A stretch of DNA of 34,142 nt from an uncultured Saprospiraceae bacterium (GCA_937961455.1 CALGNN010000225.1:1-34142), one strand, 5' to 3'. Positions 8,792-18,135 are shown, numbered from the stretch's first letter. Numbers and translations are program-made. Notes: generated from the letters alone by a model not told the origin.

Positions 8792-9298
8792 ATGACAAAT
8801 ACAAACCACTTAAAGCTTAGTATTCTTTTTGTTTTTTTTCTAACATGTGTTGCTTGTAAAAAAGACACGAAAAGTACCACTAATAATATCACAGAACAAA
8901 CTAAAGAAAATGTCATTGTCAATCCAGATGGCACAAAGCACCATACAAGCTCTGGAGGCACAAATCAATGGGCCTTATTCACCTCGGGAATCTGGCATGT
9001 TGCCTTTAGTGTAAAAGTAGGTGACAAAGATTTTAAGAATAGATACGAAGGTCAATACATACAATTTATGGAATCAAATGCTTATATAAGAGGGCATTAT
9101 GATAAGGTAATGGAAGAGGGTAGATGGGAGTATGATGAAGGGCTCAACACTTTATATTTTCTGCCAAATGAAGGGCAAGAAAGTGAATGGAAAATGCAGA
9201 CTAATGGAGACGCTATGATCTTAGTTGGTACAACTAGATTTAATAATAATAATGAACAAATTAAGTTGGAGAAACACGCTGAAAAACCTAGTAAATAA
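8792..9298 (+). CDS. Small lipoprotein of unknown function
   Basis: From the ATG at 8792 the product has 168 residues: a hydrophobic signal (SILFVFFLTCVAC) ending in a lipobox-like VAC-KKD, then a Ser/Thr/Asn-rich linker and a compact beta-rich domain (about residues 55-160) with W-rich segments such as SGIWHVAFSV and GRWEYDEGLNTLYFLP. These suggest a lipocalin-like or DUF-type beta fold, but I cannot name the family. A TTG at 8774 in the same frame would add six residues and overlap the tilS start; ATG is the better choice given the -7 box at 8750-8757. Confidence 0.75.
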   Translation: MTNTNHLKLSILFVFFLTCVACKKDTKSTTNNITEQTKENVIVNPDGTKHHTSSGGTNQWALFTSGIWHVAFSVKVGDKDFKNRYEGQYIQFMESNAYIRGHYDKVMEEGRWEYDEGLNTLYFLPNEGQESEWKMQTNGDAMILVGTTRFNNNNEQIKLEKHAEKPSK

Positions 9299-9325
9299 AA
9301 AAAGAGTTTTCAAGCGAAAACTCTT
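9297..9325 (-). terminator. Terminator downstream of mltG
   Basis: A perfect 10-base stem (AAGAGTTTTC at 9302-9311, GAAAACTCTT at 9316-9325) with loop AAGC. On the minus strand it is followed by a U-run (A at 9297-9303 on the plus strand), so it ends the panB-mltG transcript. On the plus strand the same hairpin begins four bases after the lipoprotein stop but lacks a U-run. Confidence 0.85.
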
Positions 9326-9413
9326 CAATAATCAAAATACTTTAAAAGTCTCTTTCACCTATATAAGGGCGTAAAGTCCGGATTTGTTCGCTTAGTCAAA
9401 TAATAATTTATAA

Positions 9414-10451
9414 TTATTTAAATATCTTCCTTTCATTCAACCACTTGTGGAATTTATTTGCATTGTTGTTGTGAGCTCTTAAGGTCTCAGCGAAAGCATG
9501 TGTCCCTGAGTTGTCAGGTTTTGCACAGAAGAATAAGTAATTATGAGTTTCAGCATTCAGAACTGCTTCGATACTACTCATAGAAGGCATACAAATTGGA
9601 CCTGGAGGAAGTCCCGCATGAATGTAAGTATTGTAAGGAGATTCCGTTTTTAGATGCTTAGTCAAAACGCGTCTAATCCCTTTTTTTCCTAAAGCGTAAA
9701 CGACCGTTGGATCAGCTTGTAACAAAATACCCTTTTCAAGTCTATTCAAATATACACCTGCAAGACGTGGTTTTTCCGCATTATTTTGTGTTTCTTTTTC
9801 TACTATAGAAGCTAAGGTATAAACCTCCTCTTCTGTTAGATTATATTTTGATGCTTTAGCAAGTCTCTCATCATTCCAATACTTCTTGCGTTCTTTTTTC
9901 ATCCTATTAATAAATTCCTGAGCATCAGTGTCCCAATTGAACTGATAGGTATTTGGAATAAAAAGACTCAATAGATTGGCTTTATCCAAGGAAGTATTTT
10001 CTAACAATGCTCCACTTGATAAAAGTTGTACCAATTTCAAACTATCCACTTCTAAGTTTGAAGAGACAAGAGATGAAATACTTTCTATATCATGCAATTG
10101 ATTGATGGTAACATTTACTGGAACTTCTAATCCAGCTCTTAGACTGCTTATCAACTCACGATTTGACCATTGATTTTTAATTTCAAATTTTCCAGCAGGA
10201 ATTTTAGACTTGATGTAATTCATTTGATTTGCAACCCAAACAAATGATGACGAATCTTGAATGATTTCTTTATCTATGAGTAGATGCAACACATCTCCAA
10301 AACCGGAATTTGAAGGTATATAAATTGCTGTGCTTGCCTCACTTAATGAGACATTCGAATCAAATATCTTTTTGTAATAACTATAAGCAAATACAGCTGC
10401 CACTATACTAAATAGGCCAACGATTAAAAGTATTCTTTTAAATAACTTCAT
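9414..10451 (-). CDS. mltG: Endolytic peptidoglycan transglycosylase MltG
   Basis: MltG cleaves nascent glycan strands in the inner membrane and sets their length. The 345-residue protein has one N-terminal transmembrane helix (about 6-24), a LysM-like region and the YceG catalytic domain. The catalytic glutamate sits at E218 in LASIVEKETQ, the same number as in the E. coli enzyme. The conserved downstream block AGVYLNRLEKGILLQADPTV and the late segments SPYNTYIHAGLPPGPI and NYLFFCAKPDNSGTH are intact. Its ATG follows the panB stop with no spacer (TAA-ATG), so translation is probably coupled. Confidence 0.95.
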   Translation of the reverse strand: MKLFKRILLIVGLFSIVAAVFAYSYYKKIFDSNVSLSEASTAIYIPSNSGFGDVLHLLIDKEIIQDSSSFVWVANQMNYIKSKIPAGKFEIKNQWSNRELISSLRAGLEVPVNVTINQLHDIESISSLVSSNLEVDSLKLVQLLSSGALLENTSLDKANLLSLFIPNTYQFNWDTDAQEFINRMKKERKKYWNDERLAKASKYNLTEEEVYTLASIVEKETQNNAEKPRLAGVYLNRLEKGILLQADPTVVYALGKKGIRRVLTKHLKTESPYNTYIHAGLPPGPICMPSMSSIEAVLNAETHNYLFFCAKPDNSGTHAFAETLRAHNNNANKFHKWLNERKIFK

Positions 10452-11267
10452 TTAATACTGCTCCTCGCTATTTGGGAAATCACTTGATTTCACGTCTTTA
10501 ATGTATTGCTTAATGGCTTCAACGGAGGTATCAAACACATTAGTATATTTTCGCAAAAATCTAGGATGAAATTCATTCGTAATTCCTAGCATATCGTGTG
10601 TTACTAATACTTGACCATCAACATGCGGCCCTGCACCGATTCCTATTATTGGAATACTTACAGATTCAGCAACTTCTTTAGCAAGCATAGCTGGAATTTT
10701 TTCTAAGACAATACCCATGACACCTAGTTGCTCTAAAAGAACTGCATCTTTCCTAAGCGTTTTCGCTTCTTGTTCTTCTTTTGCTCTAACCGTATACGTT
10801 CCAAATTTATAAATGGATTGGGGAGTTAATCCAAGATGACCCATAACGGGAATACCAGCAGATAAAATTCTAACAATGGATTCTTGTATTTCTTTTCCAC
10901 CTTCCATTTTCACCCCATGAGCTCCAGATTCCTTCATGATTCTAATGGCTGAATCTAAGGCTCTTTGCGAATCACCCTGATAGGTTCCGAACGGCAAATC
11001 AACTACCACAAAAGCTTTATCGACAGCTTTGACAACAGAGGTCGCATGATAAATCATCTGATCTAAAGTAATAGGCAGTGTGGTTTCATGACCTGCGATT
11101 ACATTAGACGCAGAATCACCAACTAATATAATATCTATATCAGCCGCATTTAATATTCTTGCCATGGAGAAATCATAACCCGTAAGCATGGCAATTTTCT
11201 CTCCTGATTTTTTCATTTTAATCAGGGTCTTGGTTGTAATTCTTTTAACATCTTTGGATACTGACAT
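10452..11267 (-). CDS. panB: 3-methyl-2-oxobutanoate hydroxymethyltransferase
   Basis: PanB makes ketopantoate from 2-oxoisovalerate and methylenetetrahydrofolate, the first committed step of pantothenate and CoA synthesis. At 271 residues it is full length. Recognisable segments are the N-terminal [19 protein letters not shown], the metal/substrate loop [18 protein letters not shown], the VVDLPFGTY block, [14 protein letters not shown] and [18 protein letters not shown]. The stop codon is directly followed by the mltG start, linking a vitamin gene to a cell-wall gene in one transcript. A CATCTTTG box (11288-11295, minus strand) 21 bases upstream is a one-mismatch -7 candidate. Confidence 0.95.
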   Translation of the reverse strand: MSVSKDVKRITTKTLIKMKKSGEKIAMLTGYDFSMARILNAADIDIILVGDSASNVIAGHETTLPITLDQMIYHATSVVKAVDKAFVVVDLPFGTYQGDSQRALDSAIRIMKESGAHGVKMEGGKEIQESIVRILSAGIPVMGHLGLTPQSIYKFGTYTVRAKEEQEAKTLRKDAVLLEQLGVMGIVLEKIPAMLAKEVAESVSIPIIGIGAGPHVDGQVLVTHDMLGITNEFHPRFLRKYTNVFDTSVEAIKQYIKDVKSSDFPNSEEQY

Positions 11268-11287
11268 CTGCTTAGTATTTCTATCGC

Positions 11288-11295
11288 CAAAGATG
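11288..11295 (-). promoter_or_regulatory. Possible -7 box for panB-mltG
   Basis: CATCTTTG differs from TAnnTTTG only at its first base and lies 21 bases before the panB ATG. This is weak evidence on its own. Confidence 0.35.
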
Positions 11296-11395
11296 CGCTA
11301 ATCTTTTCTTAAAATGATAAATTATTACAAAATATCTTCCAAACTTAAGTCGTCAATATAGCAGACAAATTAGCCCAGTTTATATTTAAATGGCT

Positions 11396-11403
11396 TACCT
11401 TTG
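11396..11403 (+). promoter_or_regulatory. -7 box immediately before the lipoprotein start
   Basis: TACCTTTG matches TAnnTTTG and is followed by a single T and then ATGATG. Transcription would start at or next to the ATG, so the mRNA is probably leaderless. It also argues against the ATG at 11390, which lies upstream of the box. Confidence 0.55.
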
Positions 11404-11407
11404 TATG

Positions 11408-12388
11408 ATGAATTTTAGAATATTCTCAGCTTTTATTATAGTCGCAATTAGTATCAGTGCATGTTCCAATGATTTGGACTTGGTGAGTGATTGGAAAGAT
11501 GTCCCCGTTGTATACAGCTTGTTAGATGCTTCAGACACGGCACAATACATAAGAGTAGAGAAAGCTTTTTTAGATCCCAATACCTCTGCGCTCGCTTTGG
11601 CTCAGATTCCTGATTCTTTGTATTATGAAAATATCACTGTTAAATTAATAGATCCTTTAGGTGAAGAATTGGCTTTTGATTTAATAGATGCTAACCTTGA
11701 TGGATTTCAGCGGGAGGAAGGAATATTTGCCAATGAACCCAATTATGTATATAAAAGGAAAACTGATGATATAGAATTTGTTGCAGGAGGCCTTTACAAA
11801 TTGGAAGTACAAAGAGGAGACAATCTTCCAACAGTGACAGCTGAAACAAATGTTTTAGCACCAATCGAAATAAAAGTCCCTAATCCTCAACTTACCATAA
11901 GATTGCAACACGAAAGTCCATTTAAAGTAAAATGGACAGCGGGAGAAGAAGCAAAAATTTTCGATGTCTATCTTCATTTTAATTATGAAGAAACCGAAGA
12001 AGGCAATCCAAATAATTTTATCGATAAAACGCTAACATGGCGTATGGGCTCAAACGTAGTGGATGATGAAGTGAGTGTGGATGGAGAAGAATTTTACCAA
12101 TTCATTATGTCTTCATTAGACCCATTAGAAAATGGAATTAGAATTCCAAAATCTATTGAAATCCAAGTAGATGGTGCCGGTAAAGAATTGCAAACTTATT
12201 TAACCATCTTAGAAGCTAATTCAGGAATTACTTCTTCACAAGAATTACCAGTTTTCACAAATCTATCTGAGGGAAGGGGATTATTTTCCTCAAGATTTAC
12301 CGCTTTGGAAATTGATTATGTAATTGGCGCAAATACAAGGGATTCCCTAGTTACAGGGATTTATACCAAAGATTTAAACTTCCAATAG
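11408..12388 (+). CDS. Surface or periplasmic lipoprotein, DUF4249-like
   Basis: From the ATG at 11408 (or 11405) the product is about 327 residues. A short signal ends in the lipobox ISAC-SNDLDL, so it is membrane-anchored. The body is beta-rich, with an N-terminal strand pattern VVYSLLDASDTAQYIRVEKAF and an immunoglobulin-like middle (GGLYKLEVQRG, TAETNV). This resembles the DUF4249 group of Bacteroidota lipoproteins that often accompany TonB receptors, but no such receptor is adjacent and the assignment is tentative. An ATG at 11390 is in frame but lies within the putative promoter, so I excluded it. Confidence 0.7.
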   Translation: MNFRIFSAFIIVAISISACSNDLDLVSDWKDVPVVYSLLDASDTAQYIRVEKAFLDPNTSALALAQIPDSLYYENITVKLIDPLGEELAFDLIDANLDGFQREEGIFANEPNYVYKRKTDDIEFVAGGLYKLEVQRGDNLPTVTAETNVLAPIEIKVPNPQLTIRLQHESPFKVKWTAGEEAKIFDVYLHFNYEETEEGNPNNFIDKTLTWRMGSNVVDDEVSVDGEEFYQFIMSSLDPLENGIRIPKSIEIQVDGAGKELQTYLTILEANSGITSSQELPVFTNLSEGRGLFSSRFTALEIDYVIGANTRDSLVTGIYTKDLNFQ

Positions 12389-12406
12389 AACATTATTCTT
12401 AACAAT

Positions 12407-12465
12407 TGACATGTCATTGTGCCAAAATGGCATTTAATACTGACAGCTGTCTTAATTTTCTGTCA
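12407..12465 (+). promoter_or_regulatory. TGACA/TGTCA dyads upstream of dnaK (putative activator sites)
   Basis: Two perfect palindromes lie here: TGACATGTCA (12407-12416) and GACAGCTGTC (12442-12451), with centres 35 bases apart. A further TGTCA half-site is at 12461-12465. Between them is TGCCA-AAA-TGGCA (12420-12432). They end about 30 bases upstream of the sigma54-like promoter, the kind of place used by enhancer-binding activators. The binding protein is not known. Confidence 0.45.
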
Positions 12466-12496
12466 AAAAGAACCCTGTTTTAGGCTACAATTGGCA

Positions 12497-12512
12497 TGGC
12501 ACAACTATTGAA
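12497..12512 (+). promoter_or_regulatory. Sigma54-like promoter of dnaK
   Basis: TGGCAC-AACTA-TTGAA matches the sigma54 consensus TGGCACG-N4-TTGCW: the -24 TGGCAC is perfect, and the -12 TTG sits at the correct spacing with A replacing C after it. The predicted start falls about 30 bases before the dnaK ATG. No CIRCE element and no TAnnTTTG box is visible in this gap. Confidence 0.5.
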
Positions 12513-12551
12513 CTTATGCCATTGTTATTTTAAAAATTCAAAACATATATA

Positions 12552-14477
12552 ATGGGTAAAATTATAGGAATTGATTTAGGAACAACCAACTCTGTAGTAG
12601 CAGTTATGGAGGGGAATGAACCGGTTGTAATCCCAAATGATGAAGGTAAAAGAACCACACCTTCTGTAGTGGCATTCATGGATAATGGAGAAAGAAAGGT
12701 TGGAGATCCAGCTAAAAGACAAGCCATTACAAATCCAACAAGAACCGTATCCTCAATCAAGAGATTCATGGGTACAAGATTTAAAGAGGTGCAAGAGGAA
12801 GCAGGTCACATGGCTTATAAAGTTGTAAGTGGCGATAATGATACGATCAGAGTAGCCATTGATGATAGAAAATATACACCACAAGAACTTTCAGCCATGG
12901 TACTTCAAAAAATGAAGAAAACCGCGGAAGATTTTCTAGGTTCTTCTGTGACTGAGGCGGTAATTACCGTTCCCGCATATTTCAATGATTCACAAAGGCA
13001 AGCAACAAAAGAAGCAGGAGAGATTGCAGGGTTGACGGTTAAAAGAATTATCAATGAGCCTACAGCAGCAGCATTAGCATATGGTTTAGATAAAAAGAAT
13101 AAAGACATAACGATAGCTGTTTATGATTTAGGAGGAGGAACATTTGATATTTCCATATTAGAATTGGGTGATGGCGTTTTTGAGGTAAAATCTACAAATG
13201 GTGATACCCACCTAGGTGGAGATGACTTTGATAGAGTGATCATCAATTGGATGGCTGATGAATTTAAGTCAAAGGAAGGAATGGATCTTAGAAAAGATAC
13301 AATGGCCTTACAGCGATTAAAAGAAGCCGCTGAAAATGCAAAAATCGAATTGTCTTCTTCTGTTGAAACCAGCATTACACTTCCATATGTAACGGCTGTT
13401 GATGGTGTGCCAAAGCACCTTGATCTTAAATTGACTAGAGCGAAATTTGAGCAATTAGCAGATGACCTCGTAAACAGAACTTTGAAGCCATGTGAGCAAG
13501 CACTAAAAGATGCGGGTTTAAGCACTTCTGATATTGATGAGGTGATTCTTGTGGGAGGATCAACTAGAATACCAAAGATTCAAGAAGTCGTTGAAAAATT
13601 CTTTGGAAAGAAACCAGATAAGTCTGTCAATCCTGATGAGGTTGTAGCTATTGGCGCATCTATCCAAGGAGGAGTATTAAGTGGAGATGTACAAGATGTA
13701 CTTTTACTAGATGTAACGCCTTTATCCATGGGTATTGAAACAATGGGAGGTGTTTATGATGTGGTAATTGAATCTAATTCTACCATACCAACTAAAAAGT
13801 CTAAAGTTTATTCAACAGCTTCTGATAATCAAGCCTCAGTTGAGATACATATACTTCAAGGCGAGAGACCTATGGCTAAGGATAATAGACCGGTAGGTAG
13901 ATTTATCTTAGATGGAATTCCTCCTGCGCCTCGTGGAATGCCTCAGATAGAAGTAACTTTTGATATGGATGCAAATGGTATCCTAAGTGTAAATGCTAAA
14001 GACAAGGGAACCGGTAAAGAGCAAAATATTAGAATTGAAGCTTCTACGGGACTTTCTAAGGAAGAAATTGAAAAAATGAAGGCAGAAGCCGAAGCTAATG
14101 CTGAAACAGATAAGGCTGCAAGAGAAAGCGCTGATAAGATCAATGCAGCAGATTCATTAATCTTCCAAACAGAGAAATCTTTAGCAGACTATGGAGATAA
14201 GATTCCAGCTGAAAAGAAAGAACCTATTGAAGCAGCTTTAGCTGAATTGAAAGAGGCTCACAAGATGCAAGACATGGCTAAAATAGAGACTGCAAGTGCA
14301 ACATTGACCACCGCCTTTCAGGCTGCTAGTCAAGAAATGTATCAAGCAGCTCAAGAAGCTAATCCAGAAGCTGCTGCTGATGCAGCTCCAAATGGGGAAG
14401 GCGATAAGTCATCTGAAGATGCTGGAGACGATGTTACAGATGTCGAATTCGAAGAAGTTGATGAAACAAAGGAATAG
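12552..14477 (+). CDS. dnaK: Chaperone protein DnaK (Hsp70)
   Basis: A 641-residue Hsp70. The N-terminal ATPase domain (about 1-380) has [43 protein letters not shown] and the adenosine motif [13 protein letters not shown]. The substrate-binding domain (about 385-500) includes [17 protein letters not shown], and the helical lid is followed by an acidic tail ending in the conserved [12 protein letters not shown]. It folds and protects proteins with DnaJ and GrpE, neither of which is adjacent. A sigma54-like promoter with upstream dyads precedes it, and a strong terminator follows, so it is a single-gene unit. Confidence 0.98.
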   Translation: MGKIIGIDLGTTNSVVAVMEGNEPVVIPNDEGKRTTPSVVAFMDNGERKVGDPAKRQAITNPTRTVSSIKRFMGTRFKEVQEEAGHMAYKVVSGDNDTIRVAIDDRKYTPQELSAMVLQKMKKTAEDFLGSSVTEAVITVPAYFNDSQRQATKEAGEIAGLTVKRIINEPTAAALAYGLDKKNKDITIAVYDLGGGTFDISILELGDGVFEVKSTNGDTHLGGDDFDRVIINWMADEFKSKEGMDLRKDTMALQRLKEAAENAKIELSSSVETSITLPYVTAVDGVPKHLDLKLTRAKFEQLADDLVNRTLKPCEQALKDAGLSTSDIDEVILVGGSTRIPKIQEVVEKFFGKKPDKSVNPDEVVAIGASIQGGVLSGDVQDVLLLDVTPLSMGIETMGGVYDVVIESNSTIPTKKSKVYSTASDNQASVEIHILQGERPMAKDNRPVGRFILDGIPPAPRGMPQIEVTFDMDANGILSVNAKDKGTGKEQNIRIEASTGLSKEEIEKMKAEAEANAETDKAARESADKINAADSLIFQTEKSLADYGDKIPAEKKEPIEAALAELKEAHKMQDMAKIETASATLTTAFQAASQEMYQAAQEANPEAAADAAPNGEGDKSSEDAGDDVTDVEFEEVDETKE

Positions 14478-14501
14478 TCTTCTCTAAAACTTAAATAATC
14501 T

Positions 14502-14537
14502 AAAAGGACAGTTATATTTAATAATTGTCCTTTTTTT
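14502..14537 (+). terminator. Terminator of dnaK
   Basis: AAAGGACA (14503-14510) pairs with TGTCCTTT (14526-14533), with an inner G-U pair and TTAT/ATAA extending the stem, followed by a run of T to 14537. It lies 25 bases after the dnaK stop. Confidence 0.9.
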
Positions 14538-14660
14538 ATGCGTCTTATTGCATTAATAGGCAAAATTAAAGATGGCTTCTATAAAACAACGAAACAAAAA
14601 CAACCAAATAAATTGATGCTATCATCATGGACTATATTCAAGTTGAAATAGAAAAGAGGG

Positions 14661-16418
14661 ATGAAAAGTAAATGGATCATCCTTATTTGTATTGCGCCGA
14701 TTTTTACATTTTCTTTATGTAAACAGTCTGAAAATATTGGACAAGATAAGATCGAATTTCCAATTTCAGCTTTAGAAGAAATAGATTACAGAGAAGCGCT
14801 TCAAAAATCATCTGAAAATTTCACCCTTTCATACACTTCAAATTGCTTTAATGAAGAGGGAGTTCAAAAATACTTAAATGAGCTTCAACAATTAAAGGAA
14901 TACATTGAAACCGAATTAAACATAAAAAAACAAGACTTCAAGTATCAGTTAAGAATCTATGAAAGTATTGAAGAGAAAGGTCTGAAAATGGGATCAACGC
15001 TCCCTTCAGAATTGCTTGATGAGGATCAAAGTTTGCACATAGTTAAAGGTAAATATATGGATGGCAGTATCATTCATGCTGATACATACCGACAAGTACT
15101 TAGAACCTATATTGGAATACCTTCCCATTCATGGTTGGAAGAGGGATTGAGTTACTATTTAAAAAATAGAAGAGAAAAGATTACTTGGGATCAATGGTCT
15201 CACAAAATATTTTCAGCCAAGGCAAACATTAGTGCTGAGAATTTGATCAATGAAGAAGCCTTGAGTAAGGAGAGTATTTGGCTCAAACAAATCCAATCCT
15301 ACCTAATGGTTCAAAAAATTATTGCGCAAGATGGTTTGGATGAATTCATTCGTAATTACAAAAATAAAACCTATTCAAAAACAGAACTTGATGCGATTAT
15401 AGCTAATAGTTTGAATAGTTTAAATGTTGATCAAGAAGAAGAAAATCAGTTTAGTTTTCCTTACTTAAATGGATTCAACTTTGCACATGAAGGCTATCGA
15501 ATGTATAATGGCTATGGTTCAAATTTAGCAAAACAGTCATTAGATAGATTAAATTTTATTGGAACGAATGCCATTGCAATAGTGCCATACTCCTATATGA
15601 GGGATGATAAGAAAGCTACACCCATCCCAATAGTTACAAGATCTGGAACCGAAACAGATGAAGGACTTATTGTAAGTCAAAGACATGCACAGGAATTAGG
15701 AATGTATAGTTTATTAAAACCCCAAATATGGCTAGGAAAATCATGGCCGGGCTCAATCGAAATGTCAAGTGATGAAGCATGGGATGATTTTTTCAAATAC
15801 TATAAAAAATGGATTATTCATTTTGCGACATTAGCTGAACTCTTTGAATTTGATGCCTTTTGCGTAGGAGTAGAATTTGCAAAAGCAAGCATAGCAAAAC
15901 CAGCCAAGTGGAGATCTTTAATTAAAGATGTAAGAGCCATTTATTCAGGTCCAATAACTTATGCGGCCAATTGGGGCGAAGAATTTGAAAACTTAAGCTT
16001 TTGGGATGATCTTGACCTTATTGGTCTTAATTGTTACTATCCGCTGTCCAGTAAAGAACTTACAACGAAGTCCCAGATGGAAAAAGAGATGGCAAAGACC
16101 GCAAAGATCGTTGCACAAATATCAAAGAAGTATCAAAAGAAAGTTTGGTTAACTGAGGCCGGTTTTCGTTCCATAGAAGCTTGCTGGAGACAGCCTCATG
16201 CTCAGCCAGGCAATCAAGACTTTAATGAAGTAGATCAAGCGCTTTGTTATGAGGTGCTAACTGAATCAATCGCAAAATCTAAAGATGTTGTTACTGGAGT
16301 ATTTTTTTGGAAGTGGCCTAGTATGCTCAATGAAAGGAAGAAAGAAAATAAGGGATTTTCTCCTTATGATAAAAAGGCTGAATATGTAGTCAATAAGTTT
16401 TTTTCTGAGAATCAATAA
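14661..16418 (+). CDS. Fusion of degenerate peptidase-MA-like domain with GH113-like glycosidase
   Basis: A 585-residue exported protein. A hydrophobic N-terminus ends at C20 (a weak lipobox). Residues about 55-255 resemble a gluzincin/peptidase-MA domain: WLEEGLSYYLKNR (158-170) matches the segment carrying the third zinc ligand, but at the expected HExxH position there is HADTYRQVL (139-147), so zinc hydrolase activity is unlikely. Residues about 265-585 form a TIM barrel of GH113 type: NGFNFAHEGYR, LKPQIWLGKSWPG, FDAFCVGVEF with a likely acid/base E405, IGLNCYYPL, and VWLTEAGF with a likely nucleophile E499. GH113 enzymes cleave beta-mannans. The substrate here is inferred, not shown. It stands alone after the dnaK terminator. 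Confidence 0.72.
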   Translation: MKSKWIILICIAPIFTFSLCKQSENIGQDKIEFPISALEEIDYREALQKSSENFTLSYTSNCFNEEGVQKYLNELQQLKEYIETELNIKKQDFKYQLRIYESIEEKGLKMGSTLPSELLDEDQSLHIVKGKYMDGSIIHADTYRQVLRTYIGIPSHSWLEEGLSYYLKNRREKITWDQWSHKIFSAKANISAENLINEEALSKESIWLKQIQSYLMVQKIIAQDGLDEFIRNYKNKTYSKTELDAIIANSLNSLNVDQEEENQFSFPYLNGFNFAHEGYRMYNGYGSNLAKQSLDRLNFIGTNAIAIVPYSYMRDDKKATPIPIVTRSGTETDEGLIVSQRHAQELGMYSLLKPQIWLGKSWPGSIEMSSDEAWDDFFKYYKKWIIHFATLAELFEFDAFCVGVEFAKASIAKPAKWRSLIKDVRAIYSGPITYAANWGEEFENLSFWDDLDLIGLNCYYPLSSKELTTKSQMEKEMAKTAKIVAQISKKYQKKVWLTEAGFRSIEACWRQPHAQPGNQDFNEVDQALCYEVLTESIAKSKDVVTGVFFWKWPSMLNERKKENKGFSPYDKKAEYVVNKFFSENQ

Positions 16419-16431
16419 AGGTAGCAGATTC

Positions 16432-17310
16432 TTATTCAATCCGTAATTTTATTCCAATGGTCACAAGTACTCCTATGATTATAAAAATGCCACTAACCAA
16501 ATGATAAAGCTGTATGGACTCACCCAGTACCAATGAAATGCATGCAGCAGAAAGGGGAACCACATTGATGAAAATGCCCGCTTTATTTGCGCTTGTTAAT
16601 TGAATTCCTTTATTCCACAAGAGGTATGCAATTGCTGTCCCAAAAAATCCTATCCCAATAGCTGCTTGCCAGAAAGTAGGAGACAAAGACTTGAATGGAC
16701 TAGTTCCAACAAAGGGCAAAACCAAAGCAAAACATAGTAAACAAACCACATTTGTTAAAAGCGTAAAATCTTTATTTGAGAGCTTATTATTGTGAATTTT
16801 AATCCAGACGTTTTGCAAACCAAAAAGTGCAACTGCTATCAAAAATAAGACATCGCTCCAGCTAAATGAAAAATTAAAAAATTCAGTTAACTCACCTTTC
16901 AAGAGGAGAAAAAATACACCAAACAAAGATATAAGCGCGCCAATAATTTGATTTTTTTGGAGCCTCGTTTTTAAAATAATACTAGAGAAAAAAATTGTAG
17001 CAGCAGGAGTTAGACTGATAATCAACGCACCATTAATGGCAAGACTATTTACCAAGCCTAAAAAGAAAAAGATATTAAATCCAAAAATACCAATTACACC
17101 TACAAGCAATATTCCTTTGATATTTTCTCTAATTTCTTCTCGTTTGGGGACTTCCTTTGCCACTACAATTAGTAGTGGAATTATGCCAAACAAATACCTC
17201 CAAAATCCTGCTTCTATAAAATTGACAGACTGCAACATATGTTTAGCAAAATGAAAATTCGCTCCCCAAAAAATTGCAGTAATGATAAAATATAGATAGG
17301 CTCTCGACAT
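16432..17310 (-). CDS. EamA-family (DMT superfamily) transporter
   Basis: A 292-residue integral membrane protein with about ten hydrophobic helices arranged as two EamA repeats (about 1-135 and 150-290). The N-terminal AIFWGANFHFAKHML and the second-repeat GTAIAYLLWNKGIQLTSANKAGIF are typical of RhaT/YdcZ-type permeases. Members export amino acids, nucleotides or other metabolites; nothing in the sequence shows which. It converges on the glycosidase gene with a 13-base gap and no visible terminator between them. Confidence 0.88.
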   Translation of the reverse strand: MSRAYLYFIITAIFWGANFHFAKHMLQSVNFIEAGFWRYLFGIIPLLIVVAKEVPKREEIRENIKGILLVGVIGIFGFNIFFFLGLVNSLAINGALIISLTPAATIFFSSIILKTRLQKNQIIGALISLFGVFFLLLKGELTEFFNFSFSWSDVLFLIAVALFGLQNVWIKIHNNKLSNKDFTLLTNVVCLLCFALVLPFVGTSPFKSLSPTFWQAAIGIGFFGTAIAYLLWNKGIQLTSANKAGIFINVVPLSAACISLVLGESIQLYHLVSGIFIIIGVLVTIGIKLRIE

Positions 17311-17445
17311 GCCGAATGATTGTTCAGATCAATTGTGTCCCTAAAGAAACGTTTGTAAATAAATCATTCTATATGACAATATGAAATCGTATAGTAATTG
17401 AGTTTCATAAGACTACTATAAATCTTTTCACTAAATTTAAAATCA

Positions 17446-17458
17446 GGATAAATTATCC
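17446..17458. promoter_or_regulatory. Perfect 13-bp palindrome just before a start codon
   Basis: GGATAA-A-TTATCC ends two bases before the ATG at 17461. It could be an operator or a small hairpin affecting initiation; at this length chance is also possible. Confidence 0.3.
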
Positions 17459-17460
17459 AA

Positions 17461-18135
17461 ATGAAAAAAATGTTCATTTATCTCGTTTGCTTCTTTGTGA
17501 CAGGCTCGGTCTCCACTCAGATAAATCCTGCAAAATATTGGTCTGTATCATTTACAAAATCTTTCGAATCTGTTGATAAAAGACTTATCACAGCAAACAA
17601 CAATCCCAAGTTTAAAGTGGGTATTTATCAACTTGCCTTTAGGGCTGAGTTTTGTGCCGTTTCTGAGCCCTTATTTAAACTTAATGTAGGCTTTGGAATA
17701 AGTAGTCAACTGGATACATGGAGAAGAACATTTAATCACGGCTTTAAAAAAGAAGGACCTATTCCTTATATTAACTATGTTACAGATAGATACTATAAGG
17801 GACTTATACAGGCCCCAGTTATAGGATCTATTTCAATTTATAAAAATCTACATTTTACTACAGAAATATTACCTCAAATTAGTGCGCTCACATTGGCTTC
17901 AAACGCTGCTTATACTTTACCCCAAGTCATAGAATCATGGTTGCGTTTGGATTTTCATTCCATTGAACTTAACCCAGGTATTTCCTTAAACTTAAAAAGA
18001 TTTGACTTCAGAGTTATTGCACGAGTCTTCCAAATAAAGAAAGTAGATAAAATTATCGATCAAAGAAGAGATGCTCCAATTTTTGAAACTTATAATCCGC
18101 TAAAGATTGGATTCCATATTGCTTACAGAGTGTAA
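17461..18135 (+). CDS. Outer-membrane-type protein of unknown function
   Basis: A 224-residue exported protein with a signal peptide (MKKMFIYLVCFFVTGSVSTQ). The remainder alternates amphipathic strands ending in aromatic residues (FKVGIYQLAFRAEF, FKLNVGFGISS, LHFTTEILPQIS, FRVIARVFQIKK, LKIGFHIAYRV), which suggests a small beta-barrel. I do not recognise the family. No lipobox or sorting domain is present. The final residue is valine rather than phenylalanine, a slight departure from the usual outer-membrane C-terminal signature. Confidence 0.65.
   Translation: MKKMFIYLVCFFVTGSVSTQINPAKYWSVSFTKSFESVDKRLITANNNPKFKVGIYQLAFRAEFCAVSEPLFKLNVGFGISSQLDTWRRTFNHGFKKEGPIPYINYVTDRYYKGLIQAPVIGSISIYKNLHFTTEILPQISALTLASNAAYTLPQVIESWLRLDFHSIELNPGISLNLKRFDFRVIARVFQIKKVDKIIDQRRDAPIFETYNPLKIGFHIAYRV

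Noticed and set aside
12389-12551. CIRCE/HrcA element upstream of dnaK
   Set aside because: No TTAGCACTC-N9-GAGTGCTAA or close variant is present; the palindromes have a different core.
13121-13525. Long minus-strand open frame inside dnaK (134 codons), with others at 12905-13108 and 13943-14143
   Set aside because: They are antisense to a fully conserved dnaK, with serine-rich composition typical of mirror frames and no recognisable domain.
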